Part shown: in pieces, positions 18,411 through 26,710 of the stretch | Layout of the letters: each line of letters opens with the position of its first letter | Numbering within the stretch: position 1 is the first letter of the stretch | From: Synechococcus sp. WH 8101 | GTDB lineage: Bacteria > Cyanobacteriota > Cyanobacteriia > PCC-6307 > Cyanobiaceae | Direction: 5' to 3' | DNA length: 64,000 nt | Assembly: GCF_004209775.1 (NCBI RefSeq) | Contig: NZ_CP035914.1 | Span: 2,170,001-2,234,000, forward strand | The notes under the pieces: model-generated | The model's input: only the letters and a program-made list of their open reading frames with translations | What the model was told of the DNA's origin: nothing | Database searches by the model: none | Translations under genes and position numbers: made by a program

Positions 18411-19442
18411 TCAGCCCTGGAGCAGGGTGCGGGTTGGGAACGGCATCGAAGCGCCACAGCGATCGACAACGGACCCGATCTCCAGCAACACTTTTTGCTG
18501 GAGATCCCACGCCTCCGCCAGGCTGGCCCCTTTGGCGTGACACACCAATCGGAGATTGAGGCTAGAATCGCCGTATCCGACGAAATTGACGGCCAGGGTG
18601 CGCTCCGGATCCACATCGACATCCGCTCGGAGCCAGGCCTCCAATTCAGCTGTAAGGGCTTGAATTTTCTCACGATCAGCATAATTCAGACCGAATTCAA
18701 TCCAGATCCTGCGGCGATCAATCTCGCTGATATTGATCACCGGCTTGGCGCTGAAAATGGCATTGGGCACAAATAGCGGCTGGCGATCAACAGAGCGAAG
18801 ACGGGTGTAAAACCAGCTGATATTTTCCACCGTTCCCGACAGCCCCTCAGAGGGCAGATCGATGAAATCTCCCACCACAAAGGGGCGATTGATATAAAGA
18901 CTCAGGCCGCTGAGGGAATTGGAGACGATGCTCTGGGCACCAAAGCCAACGGCAGCGGCACCAAAACCACCGGCCGTGATCAAGACGGCGGCTGAGATGC
19001 CAAGGATGCGCATCACCTGCAGCACCAGGATCAACACCGCAAGACCGAGCAGTAGCTTGCCGATCACATCCAACAGAAAGGTCCGGTCCTTGGCCTGCAT
19101 CCCGGGCAGCAAGCGTTCGCCATAACGGTCGGGATGACGGCCGATCTCTGTTTTCCAACGCAGAAGCGTCCAGGACACGCCAACTACCGCAAAGAAGGCG
19201 CGGATCCCGAGCCCATCACGGGGAAGGTCAACAATTTCCGGGTCGAGCAAGGTGCCGACCCACCATCCCAACGTCGCCAGCGCGCAGCTCACACTCACAC
19301 TGAGCCGACTGGAAAGCAGCAGATTGCGGCGCAGAGAGCCTGACGCGAATCGCCGTGCCAGCAGGTCGAGGCCAACCCAGAGAACCAGGGCCAGCCCCAA
19401 ACCTGTGACGGGAATCTGTAAGTCGAAGGGTAACGGCGTCAT
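18411..19442 (-). CDS. MscS-family small-conductance mechanosensitive channel
   Basis: The product is 343 residues from the ATG at 19440-19442; the frame extends 12 codons further. It has three to four membrane segments, then the MscS pore helix and beta domain (ITAGGFGAAAVGFGAQSIVSN, RPFVVGDFIDLP, VPNAIFSAKPVIN). MscS channels open on hypo-osmotic shock. The gene is on the opposite strand to grrA, 13 bp away and convergent. Together with the chitinase-like gene it separates grrA from grrM. Confidence 0.92.
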   Translation of the reverse strand: MTPLPFDLQIPVTGLGLALVLWVGLDLLARRFASGSLRRNLLLSSRLSVSVSCALATLGWWVGTLLDPEIVDLPRDGLGIRAFFAVVGVSWTLLRWKTEIGRHPDRYGERLLPGMQAKDRTFLLDVIGKLLLGLAVLILVLQVMRILGISAAVLITAGGFGAAAVGFGAQSIVSNSLSGLSLYINRPFVVGDFIDLPSEGLSGTVENISWFYTRLRSVDRQPLFVPNAIFSAKPVINISEIDRRRIWIEFGLNYADREKIQALTAELEAWLRADVDVDPERTLAVNFVGYGDSSLNLRLVCHAKGASLAEAWDLQQKVLLEIGSVVDRCGASMPFPTRTLLQG

Positions 19443-19484
19443 CGCAGCGGGCCGAACGAAACGAGCGGACCCTACCAATGGCGC

Positions 19485-22400
19485 TCAGACCAGGGACGTG
19501 AAGTCACTGAGCCCGAATTGACCATCGCCACCGAGCACCGCGTCAAAGGACACCCCCCGATTCAGCACGTCTTCGGGCGCCACACCGGCGCGCAACAAAT
19601 CGGATGCGGCTGCAATCAGACTGTCGTTACCACTGCTGTCATTGGAAAGCGCCCAGAACATCAGCCCCCCCAGGCCCTGGGCTTCGACATAGGCCGCCTT
19701 CCCAGCGATGGTGGCCGCCGTTTCGACTGAACTCCAAACCCCGGTCTGTTCGTTGTAAGCAAAGGACGCTTTGGCGTCGTCGTCCCAGATCAGGTCATAG
19801 GAGCCGTCCTCAATGCCGGTGAGCAGATCCTTCTGGTCGTAGCTGCCGGCTTCAAAGGATCCCGGAGCCATCCGAGCGGTACCGCTCTCACCGAGTCCGT
19901 ACTGTTCCCCTGGCTCCACACCGCCCCAGGCGCGGGTGTAAGCAGGAACTCCAAGCACAACTTTGCTGAGGTCTACACCATTGGAGCGGAACTGCTCCAC
20001 AGCCGTCAGCACGTCATAACCACCGGGGTCGTTGGTCATGGCGGCCTGATGGCCGGTCACCGACTCCCAACCACCATGGAAGTCGTAAGCCATCACATTA
20101 TAGAAATCAACGGAAGGATCGATTCCTGGCAAATTGAGATTGGCCAGCTTGTCAGCCCCACCAGCAGTGGCAATGGAAATGGAATAGCTCTCGCCACTGC
20201 GCTGCTCGAGCGCATCAAGCTTCTGGCGCAAGAGAGACAGCGTCATCGCAAAGTTGGCGCCATCCTCAGCACTGGCAGCATTACCAGCCAGCCCACCACC
20301 GCCGGGATACTCCCAGTCAAAATCAACGGTATTAAAGAAATCGTATTTCTCCAAGGTTAGAATCACATTGTCGGTGAATTGCTCGCGCCCAGCGGCATCA
20401 TCCAGAGCAAGACTAAATTCATCTGACAAGGTCCAGCCGCCAAGGGCAAGGCCGAGATTGAGGTTGGGGTTCAACTGCTTCAGCAGATCCAACTGACGCA
20501 AATTGCCAGCCAAAGCCGTAGAGCTATCCCAGCTCACGGGCACACCACGCACCGACACAGAGCCATCACCGTTCGTGCTGACATGAAAATCGCCACTGTC
20601 GCGATAGGCCTGCAGGCGACTCTCTGGCAAAGCCGACCACTCAGAAGCAGTGAAGGTGCGATTCACCTGCTCATCAACCGAGAAGCGTTTATCGGTGGCC
20701 GCCCAGGCGTCAAAGAGATTGATATCACCATTGGCCTTGACATCAAAGAAGCTGTAGTTGAGGTGAGTCAACTGATCGGCCTTGATGTCCTGCACCAGGA
20801 AATCGCGGGCATAAATCCCCCATTCCTCGAAGTAGGCCACCACCCGCTGCCCCTGATCAGCGATCGGCTTCGGGCTCAGGACCTCTGGACTAGGGACTTC
20901 TGGGTTCGCGACGTCCGGAGTCACGGCCTCTGAGCCGGGATCCTCTGAGCCAGGATCCGGTGTGACGGGATCCGGCTGTTCCAGCGCCGGTTGTTCCGGC
21001 GCCTGCGGAGCCTCGCCTGCAAAGAACAATGCATCCGTGAGGGTTCCACTCGTCGGCAGGCCCTCGCTCGCCGCATTGAAACTCACCTCGATGCTCGCAC
21101 CGGCGGCGATGCTGCTGTTCCAGGACGCTGGCGTCAGAGTCACGCGGTATGTTCCGTCCGTTAGTGCCTCCACCTGGGCATCACCGGCCCAGCTCTGGAA
21201 TGCACGATGCGGGGTGATGAAGCTGATCGACCAGTCCTCCACCGCCTGATCGCCCGTGTTGGTGATCGTCAGTCGGCCGCTCATCCCGCCCCAGTAGAGG
21301 GTGCCCCCCACCGACACGCTCAGCGGATCCGCGGGGTCCACCGGATTCGATGGGCCGGGATCCGGTGTGACTGGATCCGGCTGTTCCAGCGCCGGCGGTT
21401 CTGGCGTAACTTCCACCGGCTCCTGCACCTCGGGCGCCGGTTGTTCAAGCGCCTGCGGAGCTTCGCCTGCAAAGAACAATGCATCCGTGAGGGTTCCACT
21501 CGTCGGCAGGCCCTCGCTCGCCGCATTGAAACTCACCTCGATGCTCGCACCGGCGGCGATGCTGCTGTTCCAGGACGCTGGCGTCAGAGTCACGCGGTAT
21601 GTTCCGTCCGTTAGTGCCTCCACCTGGGCATCACCGGCCCAGCTCTGGAATGCACGATGCGGGGTGATGAAGCTGATCGACCAGTCCTCCACCGCCTGAT
21701 CGCCCGTGTTGGTGATCGTCAGTCGGCCGCTCATCCCGCCCCAGTAGAGGGTGCCCCCCACCGACACGCTCAGCGGATCCGCGGGGTCCATGCCGCTGTG
21801 GTCCATGCCGCTGTGGTCCATGCCGCTGTGGTCCATGCCGCTGTGATCCATGCCGCTGTGATCCATGGGTTCCGATGGCGACAGCCCGAGAGCACCCTGC
21901 GACGTCGTATCGGTGCCGAGACGGGTCTGGGAACCATCGGTGCTCGCACCACCGACAGCCTCTGGTGTCAGAAGAATCGTGCGATCCGCAAGGCTGAGGT
22001 CGGCGGCTTCAAAACCGAACACAGCCTCGAGATTGTCTTCCTCGATCTGATCAAAGTGGAACACAAGATTCCGCCCCACAAGGTCCGTGCTTTCCACGCC
22101 AACCAGGAGAAGACTCTGACCCGATGGCTGCACGGAAATCAACAAGCCATCCGCCGTGTCGATCGCTGAGAGACGCTCGCGCGTGCCGAGATAGAGAAAA
22201 TTCAACTGATCTCTGGAGGGATCAAACCCCTCCACCCGCTCTTGCACACCGAACTCATGGGAGCGCACATACACAGTGCGCTCCGGATTGGGCCATGTGC
22301 TCCCAGGACCAACCCCCAACTCCCAGGAGAGCACGCCACCAATGTCCTCCCGCAGATGCTCATTACCAACCGGAGCGATGTTCTCCAAAGACAACTGATC

Positions 22401-22634
22401 CCATCGAATCGGCCGACCCGCCTCATCCAGGATCCGCTGATAATCAGCGTCTTGCCAAGGATTCACGATCACAGCTGAGCCATCAGCGAGCTTGCCCAGA
22501 ATCAGACCATGCACGGAGATCTCACCGAAATCCAAACGGTCGCGTGAAGGGTCAAACCCCAGCAGATCGCTTCCAGACGGATTGACACTGACGACACGAC
22601 CTCCAGGCAAAAGAGACATCACAAGGCGATTCAT
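19485..22634 (-). CDS. multidomain GH18 chitinase-like protein with two CBM2-like modules
   Basis: The 1049-residue protein has the following order. Residues 1-240 are an N-terminal region with two FDPSRD(R/Q)L(D/N)F repeats. MDHSG repeated five times spans about 256-281. CBM2-like module 1 is about 282-395, a Pro/Glu-rich linker follows, CBM2-like module 2 is about 432-545, and another Pro-rich linker follows. The GH18 catalytic domain covers about 595-1012 with TVDFDWEYPGGG near residue 773; the DxDxE acid/base Glu is intact. A short C-terminal extension ends in DFTSLV. There is no Sec signal. Chitinases of this family occur in marine picocyanobacteria that use particulate chitin. Type I export is possible but inferred. 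Confidence 0.85.
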   Translation of the reverse strand: MNRLVMSLLPGGRVVSVNPSGSDLLGFDPSRDRLDFGEISVHGLILGKLADGSAVIVNPWQDADYQRILDEAGRPIRWDQLSLENIAPVGNEHLREDIGGVLSWELGVGPGSTWPNPERTVYVRSHEFGVQERVEGFDPSRDQLNFLYLGTRERLSAIDTADGLLISVQPSGQSLLLVGVESTDLVGRNLVFHFDQIEEDNLEAVFGFEAADLSLADRTILLTPEAVGGASTDGSQTRLGTDTTSQGALGLSPSEPMDHSGMDHSGMDHSGMDHSGMDHSGMDPADPLSVSVGGTLYWGGMSGRLTITNTGDQAVEDWSISFITPHRAFQSWAGDAQVEALTDGTYRVTLTPASWNSSIAAGASIEVSFNAASEGLPTSGTLTDALFFAGEAPQALEQPAPEVQEPVEVTPEPPALEQPDPVTPDPGPSNPVDPADPLSVSVGGTLYWGGMSGRLTITNTGDQAVEDWSISFITPHRAFQSWAGDAQVEALTDGTYRVTLTPASWNSSIAAGASIEVSFNAASEGLPTSGTLTDALFFAGEAPQAPEQPALEQPDPVTPDPGSEDPGSEAVTPDVANPEVPSPEVLSPKPIADQGQRVVAYFEEWGIYARDFLVQDIKADQLTHLNYSFFDVKANGDINLFDAWAATDKRFSVDEQVNRTFTASEWSALPESRLQAYRDSGDFHVSTNGDGSVSVRGVPVSWDSSTALAGNLRQLDLLKQLNPNLNLGLALGGWTLSDEFSLALDDAAGREQFTDNVILTLEKYDFFNTVDFDWEYPGGGGLAGNAASAEDGANFAMTLSLLRQKLDALEQRSGESYSISIATAGGADKLANLNLPGIDPSVDFYNVMAYDFHGGWESVTGHQAAMTNDPGGYDVLTAVEQFRSNGVDLSKVVLGVPAYTRAWGGVEPGEQYGLGESGTARMAPGSFEAGSYDQKDLLTGIEDGSYDLIWDDDAKASFAYNEQTGVWSSVETAATIAGKAAYVEAQGLGGLMFWALSNDSSGNDSLIAAASDLLRAGVAPEDVLNRGVSFDAVLGGDGQFGLSDFTSLV
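21001..21340. repeat. 340-bp direct repeat, copy 1 (CBM2-like module 2)
   Basis: This stretch matches 21451-21790 at a 450-bp offset almost base for base. The only difference I found by eye is C versus T at 21012/21462. It encodes the second carbohydrate-binding module. Identity at synonymous sites points to a recent duplication or ongoing gene conversion. Confidence 0.9.
21451..21790. repeat. 340-bp direct repeat, copy 2 (CBM2-like module 1)
   Basis: This is the partner of 21001-21340. It encodes the first CBM2-like module, including the VGGTLYWGGMSGRLTITNTG segment. The intervening 110 bp encode a Pro/Glu-rich linker that itself contains partial repeats of the neighbouring linkers. Confidence 0.9.
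21787..21861 (-). repeat. 15-bp tandem repeat encoding (MDHSG)5
   Basis: Five head-to-tail 15-bp units (consensus TCCATGCCGCTGTGG on the + strand) encode MDHSG five times in the chitinase-like protein. The units are nearly identical; two carry A instead of G at the last base. The repeat is rich in Met, Asp and His, so metal binding is conceivable. Confidence 0.9.
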
Positions 22635-22812
22635 CTGCCCTTATCTTCATCCTGCAGAGAGGAGGATTGCCCCACCTCCAACGAAAGTTTCTGCCAACAC
22701 TTTGCGGCAACTCAGCTTGCATTCAGGCAATCCTCAGAAACGCCGCGTCGCGCTGCGCGCCAGCAAGCGCCCATCGTTCGGCTTAGCTTGCTGTGCACGC
22801 CAGACCACCGTC

Positions 22813-23082
22813 ATGCCCGATCCCTCCAGCACCCGTCTCCGTTGCGAGCTTTGCCAGGTGGAGATCGACCGCCAGCCTGGGCTCCCGGATCAGGTGCTGT
22901 TCAGCCGGGGGCCCAGCGGCAGCCGCAGCAAACTCTGGGCTCGCGTCTGCCAATACCTCACCTCCGCAGAACAGAAAGGTCGCTGCATCAATCAGGACCC
23001 CACGCTGCGCGGCGAAGAAAAGCCTGGAGACCGCTACGAGGACCTTCCGGCGATCGATCTGGGCAACCAAGCGGCGGGTTGA
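22813..23082 (+). CDS. conserved-looking hypothetical protein with CxxC
   Basis: This 89-residue protein starts MPDPSSTRLRCELCQVEIDR. It has a CELC pair near the N-terminus, VCQY and GRCIN further on, and ends DLGNQAAG. The four cysteines could bind a metal or form disulfides, but I recognise no family. The frame is open upstream, but this ATG opens the region of protein-like composition. It lies between the chitinase-like gene (divergent, 178 bp) and grrM (73 bp downstream, same strand), so it may share a transcript with the maturase. Confidence 0.65.
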   Translation: MPDPSSTRLRCELCQVEIDRQPGLPDQVLFSRGPSGSRSKLWARVCQYLTSAEQKGRCINQDPTLRGEEKPGDRYEDLPAIDLGNQAAG

Positions 23083-23155
23083 TCCCACCACCCTTGTGGA
23101 CAGAGCAGAGAAATCTCCCTATGTAGAGACTGCGACGGCCTGTGGGCGTGAGCTG

Positions 23156-24343
23156 ATGACGGGAACGATGCCAACGGCCATGCCTACCCAGGTCGAACCA
23201 GCCAACCTGCGGACGTCCGACTGCGGACCGATCGGGCTCCTGGTGATCCAGGCCACATCTCTCTGCAATCTCGACTGCGACTACTGCTACCTCCCGGATC
23301 GACAGAAACGCCATATCTTCGACCTCAACAAGCTCCCCACACTGCTGCAACGCATCTACGAAAGCCCCTATTGGGGGCCGGAGCTTTCGATTCTCTGGCA
23401 CGCCGGAGAACCACTGACCCTCCCGCCCTCTTATTACGACGAAGCGTCACGAATTCTGGAGCTCCACACGGCTGACCTGCAAGCACAAGGAGTGAGGATC
23501 GAACAACATGTGCAAACCAATGCCACACTGATCAATCGCGAGTGGTGCGACTGCTTTCAACGCAACCAGATCATCGTGGGGGTCAGCCTCGATGGCCCCG
23601 AGGACATTCACGACGCCCATCGTCGATTTCGTAATCAACGGGGCTCCCACGCCCTCACCATGCAAGGCATTCGCACACTTCAAGAGCACGGTGTGCCCTT
23701 CCATGCCATTGCTGTAATCACCAGCGCCGCCATGAACGAGCCGGAACGGATGTATACCTTCTTCCGTGATCACGGCATTCATCAGGTTGGTTTCAACGTG
23801 GAAGAGCAGGAAGGCGTGCATACTCAATCGTCCATGCAAGGGCGCGATCGAGAAGAGCAATACCGACACTTTCTGACCTGTTTCTGGAACTGCAACCGTC
23901 GCGATGGATTTCCAATCCATCTGCGCGAGTTTGACCAGGTTCTTGGCCTGCTTCAGGGAGAGCAACGTCTGACTCAGAATGAAATGAATCGTCCCTACGC
24001 CATCCTTAGCGTGGATGCATCGGGAGCCTTCTCAACATTCGACCCTGAACTGCTGTCTGTTCAAACAGAACGCTACGGACCATTCAACCTCGGCAACATC
24101 GACACCGTGTCGCTTGAGGCGGCGACCAGCGATGCAACCTTTCAGAAGTTGTGGCACGACATGCGCTCTGGCATGCAGCGTTGCCGTGATAACTGCGAGT
24201 ACTACGGCTTCTGCGGTGGCGGCAATGGCAGCAACAAATACTGGGAGCACGGCACCCTCAACGCCAGCGAGACCTGTGCCTGCCGCTTTTCCAGCCAGAT
24301 CCCCGTGGACGTGGTGGTGGAACGACTGGAGGCGGAAGGCTGA
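23156..24343 (+). CDS. grrM: GrrM-like radical SAM/SPASM peptide maturase
   Basis: The product is about 395 residues. The radical SAM cluster motif CNLDCDYCYLPDRQ puts cysteines at 37, 41 and 44, followed by ILWHAGEPLTLPP (the GGEP-like SAM-binding strand). The C-terminal SPASM domain has CRDNCEYYGFCGGG and ETCAC for auxiliary clusters. This matches the GRRM-system maturase family of cyanobacteria, related to enzymes that install cyclophane links between an aromatic residue and Asn. Start is uncertain among ATGs at 23156, 23168 and 23180; the frame stays open to 22793, where it overlaps the preceding gene. It is 4.76 kb from the precursor gene. Confidence 0.88.
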   Translation: MTGTMPTAMPTQVEPANLRTSDCGPIGLLVIQATSLCNLDCDYCYLPDRQKRHIFDLNKLPTLLQRIYESPYWGPELSILWHAGEPLTLPPSYYDEASRILELHTADLQAQGVRIEQHVQTNATLINREWCDCFQRNQIIVGVSLDGPEDIHDAHRRFRNQRGSHALTMQGIRTLQEHGVPFHAIAVITSAAMNEPERMYTFFRDHGIHQVGFNVEEQEGVHTQSSMQGRDREEQYRHFLTCFWNCNRRDGFPIHLREFDQVLGLLQGEQRLTQNEMNRPYAILSVDASGAFSTFDPELLSVQTERYGPFNLGNIDTVSLEAATSDATFQKLWHDMRSGMQRCRDNCEYYGFCGGGNGSNKYWEHGTLNASETCACRFSSQIPVDVVVERLEAEG

Positions 24344-24459
24344 TCCACGCGGACGGCCATCACCTACATTCGATTCAGGCCTGGTGAGTTCCTCTCTCCG
24401 GGAGGGTGATCCCTGCATCCACCATCGGGCCTGCGCCCGAGACACCTTCCCCGTCTGCC

Positions 24460-24927
24460 TTGCCCCATCCACTCCTGCCGGATCTCACCGCCGTGGCAGC
24501 CTCCACGGCACAAGCCCACGGCTTCGAGCTGGCCGATGTGCAAGTGATGACGCACCTGCAGCCGATGACGCTGCAGATTCAGATCCGACGCTCCAACGGG
24601 GAGGACGTCAGTCTTGATGACTGTGCGCGGCTGAGTGCTCCCATGGGCGATGCGATCGACAACGCCTCCCTCCCCATCGAGGCGTATGTTCTGGAAATCA
24701 GCAGCCCCGGAATCGGAGATCAGCTCCAGACCGATCGGGACTTCCGGGCGTTTCGCAGCTATCCCATCGAAGTGATCTATCGCGATGACGAAGGCGGGGA
24801 GCAACGGCAGCAGGGTTCCCTGCTCGAACGCACCGACGAACATATCCATCTGAATGTTCGGGGCCGCATCAAACGCATCCCCCGTCAGGCGGTGATCGCC
24901 GTCCAACTCACCAGTCCGTCGGGCTGA
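24460..24927 (+). CDS. rimP: ribosome maturation factor RimP
   Basis: RimP assists maturation of the 30S subunit. The protein (155 residues from a TTG at 24460) has FELADVQ, LDDCARLSAPMGDAID and YVLEISSPGIGDQL, which match the family core. It also has the C-terminal barrel with RGRIKRIPRQAV. The frame also opens at an ATG at 24406, but homologs as I recall them begin at (M)PHPLLPDL, so I prefer the TTG. It is first in the rimP-nusA-ylxR-infB operon. Confidence 0.9.
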   Translation: MPHPLLPDLTAVAASTAQAHGFELADVQVMTHLQPMTLQIQIRRSNGEDVSLDDCARLSAPMGDAIDNASLPIEAYVLEISSPGIGDQLQTDRDFRAFRSYPIEVIYRDDEGGEQRQQGSLLERTDEHIHLNVRGRIKRIPRQAVIAVQLTSPSG

Positions 24928-24978
24928 ACCCGCAGCACTCTCGCCCCCCCCTTTCCTCTAATCCATTAATCCGCACCG

Positions 24979-26370
24979 ATGGCACTCGTTCTCCTACCCG
25001 GCCTCAGCAACCTGATCGATGACATCAGCGAAGAGAAGAAACTGCCTCCCCAGGTAGTGGAAGCAGCGCTGCGGGAAGCCTTGCTCAAAGGCTATGAGCG
25101 CTATCGCCGCACTTTGTATCTCGGGATTAGCGACGACCCCTTCGACGAGGAATACTTCAGCAATTTCGATGTCGCCCTCGATCTGGAGGACGAGGGGTAT
25201 CGGGTGCTCGCCAGCAAAATCATCGTGGAGGAGGTGGAAAGCGACGACCACCAGATCGCCCTTGCCGAAGTGATGCAAGTCGCCGATGACGCCCAGGTGG
25301 GCGACACCGTGGTGCTGGATGTCACACCGGAAAAGGAAGACTTCGGACGCATGGCCGCTGCCACCACCAAACAGGTGCTGGCTCAGAAACTGCGCGACCA
25401 ACAGCGCCGGATGATTCAGGAGGAATTCGCAGACCTGGAAGACCCCGTGCTCACGGCACGGGTGATCCGCTTCGAGCGCCAGTCGGTGATCATGGCGGTC
25501 AGCTCCGGGCTGGGACGACCGGAGGTGGAGGCTGAACTGCCGCGGCGCGATCAGCTGCCCAACGACAACTACCGGGCCAATGCCACCTTCAAAGTTTTCC
25601 TGAAGGAAGTGAGTGAAGTGCCCCGCCGGGGTCCCCAACTGTTCGTCAGCCGGGCCAATGCGGGTCTGGTGGTGTATCTGTTTGAAAACGAGGTGCCCGA
25701 GATTCAGGAAGGTTCCGTGCGGATCGTCGCCGTGGCACGAGAAGCCAATCCGCCCTCCCGATCAGTCGGGCCCCGCACGAAAGTGGCTGTCGACAGCATC
25801 GAACGGGAGGTGGATCCGGTGGGTGCCTGCATCGGCGCGCGCGGCTCGCGCATTCAGCAAGTGGTGAACGAGCTGCGGGGCGAGAAGATTGACGTGATCC
25901 GCTGGTCAGCCGACCCCGGGCAGTACATCGCCAATTCCCTCAGCCCGGCCCGCGTCGATGTGGTGCGTCTCGTCGACCCCGAAGGACAACACGCCCACGT
26001 GCTGGTGCCACCCGATCAACTGAGCCTGGCGATCGGCCGCGAGGGCCAGAACGTGCGGCTGGCAGCCCGATTGACCGGTTGGAAAATCGATATCAAGAAC
26101 GCTGCCGAATACGACCAGAACTCAGAAGATGCGGTGGTGGCGGAATTGATCTCCCAGCGGCAGGAAGAGGAAGCCCTGCAGCGACAAGCGGAGGAGCGAC
26201 TCGCAGCGGAGCAAGCGGCCCGGGCCGAGGAGGATGCCCGTCTTCGTGAGCTCTACCCCCTGCCGGAGGACGCCGAAGATTACGTTGAGGAGGACACCGA
26301 GGCAGCGGCGGAGGAGCCTGCTGAAGGCGTCCAGGACGTGGTGGAGAACAACGAGGACGGAACCCGGTGA
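24979..26370 (+). CDS. nusA: transcription termination/antitermination factor NusA
   Basis: This 463-residue protein begins with the NusA N-terminal domain that contacts RNA polymerase. An S1 domain and two KH domains follow (GACIGARGSRIQ near 282 and LAIGREGQNVRLA near 350). The C-terminus (about 415-463) is an acidic, Ala/Glu-rich tail rather than the acidic repeats of E. coli NusA. Its stop overlaps the ylxR start by 4 bp. Confidence 0.96.
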   Translation: MALVLLPGLSNLIDDISEEKKLPPQVVEAALREALLKGYERYRRTLYLGISDDPFDEEYFSNFDVALDLEDEGYRVLASKIIVEEVESDDHQIALAEVMQVADDAQVGDTVVLDVTPEKEDFGRMAAATTKQVLAQKLRDQQRRMIQEEFADLEDPVLTARVIRFERQSVIMAVSSGLGRPEVEAELPRRDQLPNDNYRANATFKVFLKEVSEVPRRGPQLFVSRANAGLVVYLFENEVPEIQEGSVRIVAVAREANPPSRSVGPRTKVAVDSIEREVDPVGACIGARGSRIQQVVNELRGEKIDVIRWSADPGQYIANSLSPARVDVVRLVDPEGQHAHVLVPPDQLSLAIGREGQNVRLAARLTGWKIDIKNAAEYDQNSEDAVVAELISQRQEEEALQRQAEERLAAEQAARAEEDARLRELYPLPEDAEDYVEEDTEAAAEEPAEGVQDVVENNEDGTR

Positions 26371-26648
26371 AGACTCCTCGCCCTGTCCTGCGTCGCTGCG
26401 TAGCCTGTCGTCAATTGCTGGATCGCCGCCAGCTCTGGCGCGTGATCCGCGACCACCAGGATGGGGTTCTCCTCGATGTCGGGATGGGTCGATCGGCCTA
26501 TCTCTGTCCCAAGGAGACCTGTCTGGAGGAGGCGCGCCGACGCAAACGTTTGCAGAAGGCCCTGCGTTGCCAGGTGCCCGACAGCGTTGTTGAGGTGCTG
26601 CAGGAGCGGCTCTCCCTTCATCAGGGCACAGCCGCTGAGGCAAGATGA
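26367..26648 (+). CDS. ylxR: YlxR family RNA-binding protein (DUF448)
   Basis: This 93-residue protein has the DUF448 signature RRCVACRQLLDRRQLWRV and GRSAYLCPKETCLEEARRR. It is encoded between nusA and infB, the conserved location for ylxR. The start overlaps the nusA stop. YlxR is proposed to bind RNA or RNase P; the role in cyanobacteria is not established. Confidence 0.9.
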   Translation: MKTPRPVLRRCVACRQLLDRRQLWRVIRDHQDGVLLDVGMGRSAYLCPKETCLEEARRRKRLQKALRCQVPDSVVEVLQERLSLHQGTAAEAR

Positions 26649-26710
26649 CCATTGGCCCCACCTGGGTGGAGCCCCGAGGCACACCGTGCCCGGACCGACC
26701 GGAGACCTGA

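Noticed and set aside
21787..21866. Possible CRISPR-like array
   Set aside because: The 15-bp units are contiguous with no spacers, and keep the reading frame of the chitinase-like protein.
22793..23155. Upstream extension of the GrrM frame
   Set aside because: This part overlaps the 89-residue Cys-containing gene in another frame and is low-complexity (Pro/Ala/Ser) unlike radical SAM proteins.
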